Assembly: GCA_946619625.1 (NCBI GenBank)
Contig: CAMOMF010000167.1
Span: 1-10,848 of the forward strand
Length of the DNA: 10,848 nucleotides
Reading direction: 5' to 3'
Source of the DNA: an uncultured Bacteroidales bacterium
GTDB taxonomy: Bacteria; Bacteroidota; Bacteroidia; Bacteroidales; Paludibacteraceae
This document shows, piece by piece, positions 1 to 6,569 of the stretch (positions within the stretch are counted from its first letter, which is position 1; the number at the start of each line of letters is the position of its first letter). The translations under genes were made by a program, and so were the position numbers. The notes below the pieces were generated by a model that saw only the letters and a program-made list of their open reading frames with translations, did no database searches and was not told the DNA's origin.

Positions 1-21
1 CCTTTTCAACCTTTCAGACTG

Positions 22-53
22 CAAAATTACTGCTTTTTTCTGACATATGCAAG
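22..53 (-). promoter_or_regulatory. Bacteroidota-type promoter for a leftward gene outside the window
   Basis: On the minus strand a -7 box TAATTTTG (plus 22-29) follows a -33 box CTTG (plus 50-53) with a 20-nt spacer, which fits the Bacteroidota consensus TTTG-N19-21-TAnnTTTG. An A-rich tract fills the spacer. It reads out of the left edge, so the gene it serves is not visible. It lies past the stop of xseA, so the next leftward gene need not depend on the marC-rnr-xseA transcript. The same sequence recurs upstream of feoB. The assignment is from consensus only. Confidence 0.6.
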
Positions 54-96
54 AAAAAATGCAAAAAAGTGTTTTTTTCTTTCTCTTTAGGGTTCG

Positions 97-1218
97 TTAG
101 TTGTTTGGGGTGGTGACTTGCGCTGGGAGGGAGCCGTCGATGAAGACCAGATCTATGGGGTCATGGGGAGCCAGTTGGGTGACAGAGCGGACGGGGGAAC
201 CGTCTTTCAGAATGAGCGAATAGCCCTTGCGGTAAATGGCTTCGGGGGAGTGCAGTTCGATGGTTTTTTCAAGCAAGTCCAGGCGGTGTCTTTCCTCGCT
301 GAGAGCACGGGTGAACTGCAACTGCAGCATGTTGGCAAGTTGGGTCAAGCGGTCGTATTGCGCCTGCATACGTGCGATGAGCCATTCGGCGGCAGCGGTG
401 GGCGTCTTGACGGCTTGAAAACATACCATGTCCAGTACACTGACATCGCGCGTGTGCCCGATGCCGGACAGGACAGGAATGGGGAACTGCGCGCAGAAAG
501 AACACAATTCGTAGTCGTCGAAGCAGGTGAGGTCGGTGTTGGCACCACCGCCGCGGATGATTACTACCATGTCGAAGACCTGTTGTCCGGCAAAGACCTG
601 TTCGAGGGCAGCCATAATGCTGTCCGCCGCCGTTTCGCCCTGCATGACAGCGGGGAACAGACGGGTGTAGAACGCGAAGCCGCTCTGCCGTAACTGGTCG
701 GTGAAGTCCTGATATCCGGCAGCGTTGCCCGAACTGATGACGGCTATCCGTCGAACCAAAGTGGGCAGACGGAGGGCGGGTTGCAGTTCCATCATCCCCT
801 CTTTTTGCAGTCGGGCAATCGTCTCGCGCCGTTGACGCATCAGCCCCCCAAGGGTGAACTCGGGATGAATACCCACCACTTCTAACGACAAGCCGTAAAC
901 AGGATGATAGTCCACATGGACGTCCACCTCCACCTGCATGCCCACCTGCAGCGGCATGCCTGTTGCGTCCAGAAAATAAGCGGAAAGCACACTCCATATA
1001 TTCGCCCAACACGTGGCGCGCACCTTGGCGATGATGTCCGAGGCGGAGCGACCGTACACGGCCTGACCTTGCGCTTGCCGTTTCTCAATCAGTTCCATGA
1101 AACAGTGTCCCCCGGGTTTGGCGGTGAGAGCACTGATTTCCGCCGTCACACGGTACGTGTCGTCGAAATCTGCCTGAATAGTGGCGCGAATAGACTCGCA
1201 AAGTTCATGTAGTTGCAT
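97..1218 (-). CDS. xseA: Exodeoxyribonuclease VII large subunit
   Basis: This is the large catalytic subunit of exonuclease VII, which with several XseB subunits degrades single-stranded DNA to oligonucleotides in the cytoplasm. The 373-residue protein has an N-terminal OB-fold (about 1-120) for DNA binding. The exonuclease VII catalytic core follows, with VISSGNAAGYQDF (160-172), LFPAVMQGE (187-195), the glycine loop IRGGGANTDL (221-230) and GIGHTRDVSVLD (252-263). His255 and Asp258 match the conserved catalytic His and Asp. KTPTAAAEWLI (271-281) starts a short coiled-coil, and RKGYSLI (330-336) is the usual C-terminal motif. It is short for the family (about 400-450 residues), mainly in the coiled-coil. 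The ATG at 1218 is chosen because the 67 codons upstream overlap rnr in another frame and do not resemble XseA. It is last in an operon, 20 nt after rnr. No xseB is visible; it may lie off the left edge. Confidence 0.93.
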   Translation of the reverse strand: MQLHELCESIRATIQADFDDTYRVTAEISALTAKPGGHCFMELIEKRQAQGQAVYGRSASDIIAKVRATCWANIWSVLSAYFLDATGMPLQVGMQVEVDVHVDYHPVYGLSLEVVGIHPEFTLGGLMRQRRETIARLQKEGMMELQPALRLPTLVRRIAVISSGNAAGYQDFTDQLRQSGFAFYTRLFPAVMQGETAADSIMAALEQVFAGQQVFDMVVIIRGGGANTDLTCFDDYELCSFCAQFPIPVLSGIGHTRDVSVLDMVCFQAVKTPTAAAEWLIARMQAQYDRLTQLANMLQLQFTRALSEERHRLDLLEKTIELHSPEAIYRKGYSLILKDGSPVRSVTQLAPHDPIDLVFIDGSLPAQVTTPNN

Positions 1219-1238
1219 ACGGTGGCGTACAAGAATGG

Positions 1239-3098
1239 TTAGACAAGGTTGAAATCCAGTTGCTTGCGGGACAGGTCGGCTCGCTCCAATTGTACCTGCA
1301 ACCTGTCTCCAAGTCGGAAAACGCGGTCGTGGGTACGTCCCCGCAGGCAGAAACTGTCTTCCTCGAAAGAGTAGTAGTCCTCGGGGCGAAGGTTGCGGAT
1401 GGGAATGAGTCCTTCGCATTGGTTTTCCACCACCTCAACGTAGAGTCCCCACTCGGTGACTCCGGAGATAATAGCGGAGAATTGTTTGCCTACCGAGTCT
1501 TGCATAAACTCGACCTGTTTGTATTTGACGCTTGCACGTTCGGCGGATGCTGCAAGTTGCTCGCGGTTGGAACAATGCTTGCAAGACAGTTCGAAGGTCT
1601 CCTCACCAGGTAGCGATAAAGTTTCTATCCCCAAGTACTGTTTGAGCAGTCGGTGAACCATGATATCGGGATACCGGCGAATAGGAGAAGTGAAGTGTGT
1701 ATAGTAAGGGAAAGCGAGTCCGTAGTGCCCGATATTGTCGGTCGAATAGACGGCCTTTGCCATGGCACGGATGGCAAGTTGTTCCAGCAGTTCCTTTTCG
1801 GGTCGGTCCTGCGCTTTCGAAAGCATCTTGGCAAGAGTGGACGCATGCGGGAACTTGAGGCTTTTGGCAAGGTTTTCAATCCGTTCCATTTTAATCGGGT
1901 CAGGCACGTCGTGTACGCGATATACAAACGTCTTCTTCAGTTCTTTGCCCACATGCGTTGCCACCGTGCGGTTGGCGAGCAGCATAAACTCCTCGATAAG
2001 GAAGTTCGCTTCTGTGGCATGCTTGAGGTGAATAGCAAGCGGATGTCCTTTGTCGTCCAAGTCGAACTTGACCTCATCGCGTTCAAAAGAGACGGCTCCT
2101 GCGTCCATACGCCTTCTGCGCAGGATACGTGCCAGCTTGTTAAGGGTGCCGAGTGCTTCTGCCAGGGGCTGGTCCGTGGGCGTATCGGTAGCGTCCACCG
2201 TGTCAAGAATCTCTTGCGCTTCATCGTAACTGAGACGGAAATCGGAGCGGATGACCGTGGGGCAAATCTTGTACTTGAGCACATGCGCTTTGTCGTCTAT
2301 TTCAAAGACCACGGAGAACGTCAGTTTGTCCTCGTTTGGGCGGAGCGAGCAGATGTTGTTGGACAGAATCTCCGGCAACATAGGGATGGTGCGGTCCACC
2401 AGATAGACAGATGTGCCGCGGCTGTACGCCTCATCGTTCACCGCCGTGTCGGGCTTGACATAGTGGGTGACATCGGCAATATGCACCCCCACTTCGTACT
2501 TGCCCTCGCCCAACGAGCGGAAAGACAGGGCATCATCGAAATCCTTGGCATCGGCGGGGTCAATGGTAAACGTGAAAGTGTCGCGCATGTCTCTGCGCCG
2601 GCGGATCTCGTCATCGGTAATCTGTTCGGAGGCGTTCACCTCCACATCGGGGTAGCTGTAAGGCAGACCGTACTCTACCAGGATACCATTCATTTCGGCA
2701 TTGTTGTCACCGTCCTGACCGAGTATATCTATCACCGACCCTTCGGGCATGTGGTGTTTGGAACCATGGTGGAACAGCCGTACAACCACTTTGTCGCCCT
2801 CCTGCGCATCGTGCATGTAGTCGGCGGGGATAATGATATTGTCTTTCAGCAGTTTGCTGTCCACATAAACGATACCTCCTCGGTGGACAAACTCGAAGCG
2901 CCCGACGAAGGTGTCCGGTGGTAGAAAGCCCATGGCAGTGGTGTCCTGTTTGGTCTCTTCGGACTTTTTCTGTTTCTCCTCCAGTGCCTTCGCCCGCAAG
3001 GCCTGCAGACGCGCCTTTTTGCGCTCATACGCCTTGCGCTTTTCTTCTCTTCTTAATGCACGAAAATCACTCTGCTTCATGGGGTGTCCGTTGAACAT
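1239..3098 (-). CDS. rnr: RNase R/RNase II family 3'-5' exoribonuclease, compact N-terminus
   Basis: This is a processive hydrolytic 3'-5' exoribonuclease of the RNB family, which degrades structured RNA and takes part in RNA quality control. The 619-residue product starts with a basic, charged helical segment (about 8-52, rich in Arg, Lys and Glu). One cold-shock-like domain follows (about 63-126). The RNB catalytic domain (about 170-490) carries the metal-binding motif IDPADAKDFDDA (179-190), with Asp180, 186, 188 and 189 in the expected places. It also has VHIADVTHYV (205-214), LVDRTIPMLPE (233-243), YRVHDVPDP (393-401), GHYGLAF (457-463) and HFTSPIRRYPD (468-478). A C-terminal S1 domain (about 536-618) contains SGVTEWGLYVE. 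Typical Bacteroidales RNase R is about 100 residues longer, with an HTH and two cold-shock domains; here the HTH and first cold-shock domain are missing. A second ATG at 3080 is an equally plausible start. It lies 15 nt downstream of marC and 20 nt upstream of xseA. Confidence 0.9.
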   Translation of the reverse strand: MFNGHPMKQSDFRALRREEKRKAYERKKARLQALRAKALEEKQKKSEETKQDTTAMGFLPPDTFVGRFEFVHRGGIVYVDSKLLKDNIIIPADYMHDAQEGDKVVVRLFHHGSKHHMPEGSVIDILGQDGDNNAEMNGILVEYGLPYSYPDVEVNASEQITDDEIRRRRDMRDTFTFTIDPADAKDFDDALSFRSLGEGKYEVGVHIADVTHYVKPDTAVNDEAYSRGTSVYLVDRTIPMLPEILSNNICSLRPNEDKLTFSVVFEIDDKAHVLKYKICPTVIRSDFRLSYDEAQEILDTVDATDTPTDQPLAEALGTLNKLARILRRRRMDAGAVSFERDEVKFDLDDKGHPLAIHLKHATEANFLIEEFMLLANRTVATHVGKELKKTFVYRVHDVPDPIKMERIENLAKSLKFPHASTLAKMLSKAQDRPEKELLEQLAIRAMAKAVYSTDNIGHYGLAFPYYTHFTSPIRRYPDIMVHRLLKQYLGIETLSLPGEETFELSCKHCSNREQLAASAERASVKYKQVEFMQDSVGKQFSAIISGVTEWGLYVEVVENQCEGLIPIRNLRPEDYYSFEEDSFCLRGRTHDRVFRLGDRLQVQLERADLSRKQLDFNLV

Positions 3099-3113
3099 GA
3101 TGAGGGGAAAGGG

Positions 3114-3701
3114 TTAGTGTGCAAGCAGAGCATCGAGGTTCTCCGAGAACACTTTCACCGCAATCGCCATCAGGATGATACTGAAGAACTTACGGATAAT
3201 GTAGATACTGGTCTCTCCCAACGTCCGGCGGATTAACTCAGTGGAGTGGAGCACCAAATAGACTATGCATAGATTCATAATCATGGCGACAAGTATGCTG
3301 AGGGTGTTGTACTCAGCCCGTATGGTCAGCAGCGTGGTGAACACGGCTGGTCCTGCATACAGTGGAAACGCCAGCGGCACGATAGAACCCGCTTCGGAGG
3401 GTCCGTTGTTCTTGAAAATCTCAATGTCGAGCAGCATCTCGAGTGCCATCAGGAACAAGATAATTGAACCCGCAACGGCAAACGAACGGATGTCCACACC
3501 GAAAAATTGCAGCACCCAATCGCCCAGAAAAAAGAAAATGAGCATCAGACCCAGCGACCATAGGGTCACTTTCATGGGACTGATCTTGATACCCTTTTGC
3601 TCAAGATTCAGAATAATAGGAATCGAGCCCAATGGGTCCACTACAGCAAAGAGCACGATGAACGCACTCAAGATCTGGAACAGGTCAAAATGAAAATCCA
3701 T
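3114..3701 (-). CDS. MarC family integral membrane protein
   Basis: This is a 195-residue polytopic inner-membrane protein of the MarC/UPF0056 family. Family members were once linked to multiple antibiotic resistance, but no transport substrate is established. Six hydrophobic segments are visible at about 8-26, 45-62, 72-92, 107-127, 133-152 and 168-186. Family motifs include FAVVDPLGSIPI (18-29), the GSIILFLMALEML stretch (78-90) and PLAFPLYAGPAVFTTLL (109-125). The length is normal. It is the first gene of the leftward operon with rnr and xseA, and a good -7/-33 promoter lies 43-74 nt upstream. The family assignment is confident; the function is unknown. Confidence 0.9.
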   Translation of the reverse strand: MDFHFDLFQILSAFIVLFAVVDPLGSIPIILNLEQKGIKISPMKVTLWSLGLMLIFFFLGDWVLQFFGVDIRSFAVAGSIILFLMALEMLLDIEIFKNNGPSEAGSIVPLAFPLYAGPAVFTTLLTIRAEYNTLSILVAMIMNLCIVYLVLHSTELIRRTLGETSIYIIRKFFSIILMAIAVKVFSENLDALLAH

Positions 3702-3743
3702 ATTTAACTAATTTATTTCCTAAAATTACTTCAAATTGGACTG

Positions 3744-3775
3744 CAAAGGTACTCATTTTATACGAAATAGACAAA
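3744..3775 (-). promoter_or_regulatory. Promoter of the marC-rnr-xseA operon
   Basis: On the minus strand a perfect -7 box TACCTTTG (plus 3744-3751) follows a -33 TTTG (plus 3772-3775) with a 20-nt spacer. The predicted start of transcription leaves a leader of roughly 35 nt before the marC ATG at 3701. No other promoter-like match was seen in the 15-nt and 20-nt gaps between the three genes, so this promoter probably serves all of them. Confidence 0.75.
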
Positions 3776-3821
3776 TTTTTTGGCAGAAAAGTGCAAAAAA
3801 ATGCAATTATTTCATCATAAA

Positions 3822-3853
3822 TTTGCATATTCAAGGAAAAAATAGTACCTTTG
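3822..3853 (+). promoter_or_regulatory. Promoter of efp
   Basis: A -33 TTTG (3822-3825, within TTTGCATAT) and a perfect -7 box TACCTTTG (3846-3853) are separated by 20 nt, the textbook Bacteroidota arrangement. The leader to the efp ATG at 3891 is about 30 nt and AT-rich, with no Shine-Dalgarno sequence. It diverges from the marC promoter; the two -33 boxes are about 46 nt apart, which leaves room for an operator, but I see no obvious palindrome there. Confidence 0.78.
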
Positions 3854-3890
3854 CACTCGATTTCGGATAAATTGTAATTATAAAAACGAT

Positions 3891-4457
3891 ATGATTAACA
3901 GCCAAGACGTAAAAAACGGCGTATGCATCCGCATGGACGGCCGTCTGTATTTTGTAATTGAGTTCCTACACGTAAAGCCCGGAAAAGGCAACACTATCAT
4001 GCGTGTGAAGTTTAAGGATGTGGTAGATGGTCGTGTGCTCGAACGCCGCTTCAACATTGGTGAGAAACTGGAGGATGTCCGCGTAGAGCGTCGCCCATAT
4101 CAGTATCTTTATCAGGAGGGTGAGGACTACATCTTCATGAACAATGAGACTTTCGAGCAAGTACCCATCGCGCACGATTTGATTGAAGGAGTTGCGTTCC
4201 TCAAGGAGGGTATGACCGTGGATGTTGTTTCTGACGCCTCCACCGATACCATTCTTTTTGCCGAGTTGCCTACTAAAGTGGATTTGTTGGTACAATACAC
4301 CGAGCCCGGATTGAAAGGCGATACCGCCACCAACACACTGAAACCGGCTACCTTGGAGACCGGTGCGGAAGTACGCGTTCCGCTCTTCATCAATGAGGGC
4401 GAACTGATTCGTATTGACACCCGCGACGGTAGTTACTGCGAGCGCGTAAAAGCGTAA
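3891..4457 (+). CDS. efp: Translation elongation factor P
   Basis: EF-P binds between the P and E sites of ribosomes stalled on polyproline stretches and promotes peptide bond formation. The 188-residue product is full length with three domains: an N-terminal KOW-like domain (about 1-63), a central OB domain (about 67-125) and a C-terminal OB domain (about 130-186). The loop HVKPGKGNTIMRVKF (27-41) carries Lys32, which aligns with the lysine that is beta-lysylated in E. coli EF-P (Lys34). Other family marks are YLYQEGEDYIFMN (74-86), TEPGLKGDTA (137-146) and the C-terminal motif IRIDTRDGSYCERV (173-186). The ATG at 3891 gives the standard start MINSQDVKNG. No gene for a modifying enzyme is in the window. 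The gene is monocistronic, with its own promoter and a probable hairpin terminator from 4512. Confidence 0.97.
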   Translation: MINSQDVKNGVCIRMDGRLYFVIEFLHVKPGKGNTIMRVKFKDVVDGRVLERRFNIGEKLEDVRVERRPYQYLYQEGEDYIFMNNETFEQVPIAHDLIEGVAFLKEGMTVDVVSDASTDTILFAELPTKVDLLVQYTEPGLKGDTATNTLKPATLETGAEVRVPLFINEGELIRIDTRDGSYCERVKA

Positions 4458-4488
4458 GTAAAAGGAATATTCAGAAATGTATTAAGGT

Positions 4489-4641
4489 CTATCTGAGACT
4501 GCATTCTTTTGCGTTGCGACGACAACTCTCTTTAAGGGAGCAACCGTCGCAACGATTGTTTTTTTGCTGCTTGCGAATGGAATAAACCAACCCTGCACAG
4601 GCAGCCAGTACGGCTAATATGGCAAGAATGTTCCAAAACAT
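4489..4641 (-). CDS. FeoB-associated Cys-rich membrane protein
   Basis: This is a 50-residue product starting MFWNILAILAVLAACAGLVY, a single hydrophobic segment (about 3-20). A basic stretch (SIRKQQKNNR) follows, then a Cys-rich tail with CDGCSLKESC (31-40) and Cys47. That layout of one membrane segment followed by a CxxC-x5-C cluster matches the FeoB-associated Cys-rich membrane protein family, whose genes usually follow feoB. The ATG lies 4 nt past the feoB stop, so the two are almost certainly co-transcribed. A role in iron handling beside FeoB, possibly analogous to FeoC, is inference; its biochemistry is not established. The codons for the Cys cluster overlap the terminator hairpin of efp on the other strand. 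The CxxC pattern, the membrane segment and the position together make it a credible gene despite its size. Confidence 0.82.
   Translation of the reverse strand: MFWNILAILAVLAACAGLVYSIRKQQKNNRCDGCSLKESCRRNAKECSLR
4512..4565 (+). terminator. Intrinsic terminator of efp, inside the opposing small gene
   Basis: A perfect 10-bp inverted repeat, CGTTGCGACG (4512-4521) and CGTCGCAACG (4545-4554), encloses a smaller stem from CTCTCTT and AAGGGAG around 4527-4541. ATTG and seven T residues (4559-4565) follow. On the plus strand this is a strong rho-independent terminator 55 nt after the efp stop. On the minus strand the hairpin is followed by CAAAAGAATG, which has no T-run, so it should not end the feoB transcript. 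The 4-nt gap between stem and T-run is slightly long. Confidence 0.72.
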
Positions 4642-4645
4642 AGTT

Positions 4646-6337
4646 TCAGAGAAACAGACTACCTACATTATATATTACAAACGCCGTCACCCATGCGATT
4701 ACCAGTGAGTTCACTACAGACAGCGTTGCCCATCCTGCATTCGTCTCGCGGCGCAACGTGCTGACGGTAGCCACGCAAGGGAAATACAACAAGGTGAACA
4801 CGAGGAACGTGTATGCCGTAAGGGGAGTGAATGCCATGGTAGCGACGTCTCCGCCGAACAGAATGGCGAAGGTGGCGGCAATCGCTTCCTTGGCGGGGAC
4901 ACCGGTCAGCAGACAAACCGACATTTTCCAGTCAAAGCCCAGAGGTGCCATGACAGGTTCCAGAAAATGACCAATGGACGCCAGCCATGAAGTCTCGATA
5001 TGAGCCAAATCGTGCGCAGGGAAAAACTCCAAAGCCCAAATAACAACCGACGCGCAGAGCACTACGGTGGAGATCTTCTTCAGAAAATCCGCCACACGGT
5101 ACCATATATGACGCAATATACTGCCCCACTTGGGGAAACGTATATCCGGCAACTCGTTTACCTTCGGGTCCGCAGGTTTACGGAACCACGGCGTATGTTT
5201 CAGTATGCCCGCAAAGCAGAAACTCAGTACGATACCCAACAGGTACAGCGACAACAGCACCAGGCCTTTGTATTTCTGGAAGAACATCGAGATAAACAGG
5301 ATATACACCGGCAGTCGTGCAGAACATGACATGAACGGTACCATGAGCATGGTCAGCGTTCGGTCTTTCTTGTCTATAATATCTTTCGCGGCAATAATAG
5401 CCGGCACGTTGCAGTCAAAGCCCATAAGCAACGGAATGGCGGAGCGGCCGTGCAGACCCACCAGGTGCATCACATCGTCCATCAGGTACGCAATGCGCGC
5501 CATATAACCGGTGTCCTCCATCAGAGAGAGGAAAAAGAACAGGATAATGATGTTCGGCAGTGCCGTCAGCAGTGTACCCACGCCCAAAATGATACCATCA
5601 CCCAACAAACTGGTAAACCACCCCGCCTGCATGTGTGCCACCGTAATGGCGTACAGTGCATCAATGCCCTGCTGAAACCAATCCTGTATGGGACCACCCA
5701 AAGCAAACGTACATTCAAACACGCAGAACAGCACCAGTCCCAGTATGGGGAACCCCGTCCATTTGTTGGTCAGTACACGGTCTATTTTCTCCAGACGAGT
5801 CTTCTTGTCGTCATGGGGCGAGTGATGCAGCGTCTCGGTCAGTGCACCGTGAATATAGCCCGAATAGGCATCTTCATCCTGCTGCTCCCAACCTTTATAT
5901 ATAGGGTGTTCGTCCGAGTGAAGCGTCTCGCGTTGCTGCGTCTCAATAATGTTCCGTATAACCGCATCAAGACCTTTGCCGGTCTTACTGCTCACCACCG
6001 CGATGGGCACACCTATCATCGTGGAAAGGCGTTCGTAGTCCAGCCAATGGTCGGTCTCCAGCAGCAAATCATACCTATTTATGGCTATTACCAAATGCTG
6101 GTGTGCATCTATCAGGCGGGGGGTGAGCGACAGACTTGTCTCCAAATCCGTCGCATCTACCACCTGAACAATCACATCGTATTCGGCACTACGCAACTCT
6201 TCCAACGTATGGTATTCGGAGAAGTAGAGCCTGCCCTCTGAACGGTTTCCCAACGCGTTGAGGCGCTCGCACAGGGCACTCTTCCCGCTTCCACGGGAAC
6301 CAACCAGCGCGACACGAAGTGTACTTGTTTGATTCAT
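4646..6337 (-). CDS. feoB: Ferrous iron transporter FeoB with reduced G domain
   Basis: FeoB is an inner-membrane Fe(II) uptake protein with a cytosolic G domain. The membrane part is well conserved: DRVLTNKWTGFPIL (186-199), GYMARIAYLMD (277-287), the gate GFDCNVPAI (306-314) with its Cys, MVPFMSCSARLPVY (332-345), GVPAKEAIAATF (479-490) and LYFPCVATVSTLRRET (517-532). The G domain keeps G1, GSRGSGKS (13-20), G4, NRYD (87-90), and a G5-like SSK (116-118). Only about 40 residues separate G1 from VQVVDATDLE (57-66), and neither the G2 threonine nor the G3 DxPG motif is there. At 563 residues it is short (usually about 650-830). There is no fused or adjacent FeoA. The ATG at 6337 places G1 at the usual distance from the start. 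The small Cys-rich gene follows 4 nt downstream. Iron transport is the confident call; how GTP is handled is uncertain. Confidence 0.92.
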   Translation of the reverse strand: MNQTSTLRVALVGSRGSGKSALCERLNALGNRSEGRLYFSEYHTLEELRSAEYDVIVQVVDATDLETSLSLTPRLIDAHQHLVIAINRYDLLLETDHWLDYERLSTMIGVPIAVVSSKTGKGLDAVIRNIIETQQRETLHSDEHPIYKGWEQQDEDAYSGYIHGALTETLHHSPHDDKKTRLEKIDRVLTNKWTGFPILGLVLFCVFECTFALGGPIQDWFQQGIDALYAITVAHMQAGWFTSLLGDGIILGVGTLLTALPNIIILFFFLSLMEDTGYMARIAYLMDDVMHLVGLHGRSAIPLLMGFDCNVPAIIAAKDIIDKKDRTLTMLMVPFMSCSARLPVYILFISMFFQKYKGLVLLSLYLLGIVLSFCFAGILKHTPWFRKPADPKVNELPDIRFPKWGSILRHIWYRVADFLKKISTVVLCASVVIWALEFFPAHDLAHIETSWLASIGHFLEPVMAPLGFDWKMSVCLLTGVPAKEAIAATFAILFGGDVATMAFTPLTAYTFLVFTLLYFPCVATVSTLRRETNAGWATLSVVNSLVIAWVTAFVIYNVGSLFL

Positions 6338-6383
6338 AACACAATAAAATCACTAAAGGGATTAGTTCTTCCCAAATCGACTG

Positions 6384-6415
6384 CAAAATTACTGCTTTTT
6401 TTTCATATATGCAAT
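6384..6415 (-). promoter_or_regulatory. Promoter of feoB
   Basis: On the minus strand a -7 box TAATTTTG (plus 6384-6391) has ATTG (plus 6412-6415, within ATTGCATAT) 20 nt upstream as a -33 element. The leader to the feoB ATG at 6337 is roughly 40 nt. The whole element is nearly identical to the one at the left edge of the window. I see no clear Fur-box palindrome, so iron regulation is not visible here. Confidence 0.65.
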
Positions 6416-6436
6416 ACCCAAAAATGGGGAATTTAC

Positions 6437-6470
6437 AAAAAATGGTCCTTACCGGCACCCGATAAGGACC
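6437..6470 (-). terminator. Intrinsic terminator downstream of tRNA-Arg
   Basis: Read on the minus strand, GGTCCTTA pairs perfectly with TAAGGACC; a T-G pair and CGG/CCG extend the stem to about 12 bp with a GTG loop (plus 6444-6470). An A and then six T residues (plus 6437-6442) follow. It begins 6 nt after the tRNA 3' end and should end a transcript carrying the tRNA before it reaches the feoB promoter. Confidence 0.85.
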
Positions 6471-6476
6471 TAAAAG

Positions 6477-6550
6477 TGAACCCGGAGGGACTCTAACCCT
6501 CGACCTTCAGAACCGGAATCTGACGCTCTATACAACTAAGCTACGGGTCC
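6477..6550 (-). tRNA. tRNA-Arg (anticodon CCG)
   Basis: This 74-nt gene folds into a complete cloverleaf. The acceptor stem is GGACCCG with CGGGTTC (one G-T pair) and discriminator A73. The D stem is GCTT/GAGC with a 9-nt loop AGTTGTATA. The anticodon stem TCAGA/TCTGA holds the loop TTCCGGT, so the anticodon is CCG and decodes CGG. The variable loop is AGGTC, and the T stem GAGGG/CCCTC holds the loop TTAGAGT. The 3' CCA is not encoded. U8, G15-C48, G18-U55 and U54-A58 are normal, but position 19 is U and position 56 is A. It lies 19 nt downstream of the GNAT-like gene on the same strand and may be co-transcribed with it. A weak match to a -7 box, TATCATTG (plus 6559-6566), lies just upstream. 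Confidence 0.96.
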
Positions 6551-6569
6551 AATGTATGCAATGATACGA

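Noticed and set aside
1219..1419. N-terminal extension of xseA by 67 codons in the same frame
   Set aside because: It overlaps the 3' end of the RNase R-like gene (its S1 domain codons) in another frame and its translation is Arg/Pro-rich without XseA similarity. The family start fits the ATG at 1218.
1653..2924. Long open frame of 423 codons on the plus strand
   Set aside because: It is antisense to the RNase R-like gene, which has every catalytic motif. The antisense product resembles nothing and is a by-product of codon bias.
5450..6241. Open frame of 263 codons on the plus strand
   Set aside because: It is antisense to feoB; its translation is rich in His, Gln and Arg without domain features. 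No promoter precedes it.
6338..6383. Fur box or FeoA gene upstream of feoB
   Set aside because: No 19-bp Fur-like palindrome and no small open frame with FeoA features were seen between feoB and the tRNA.
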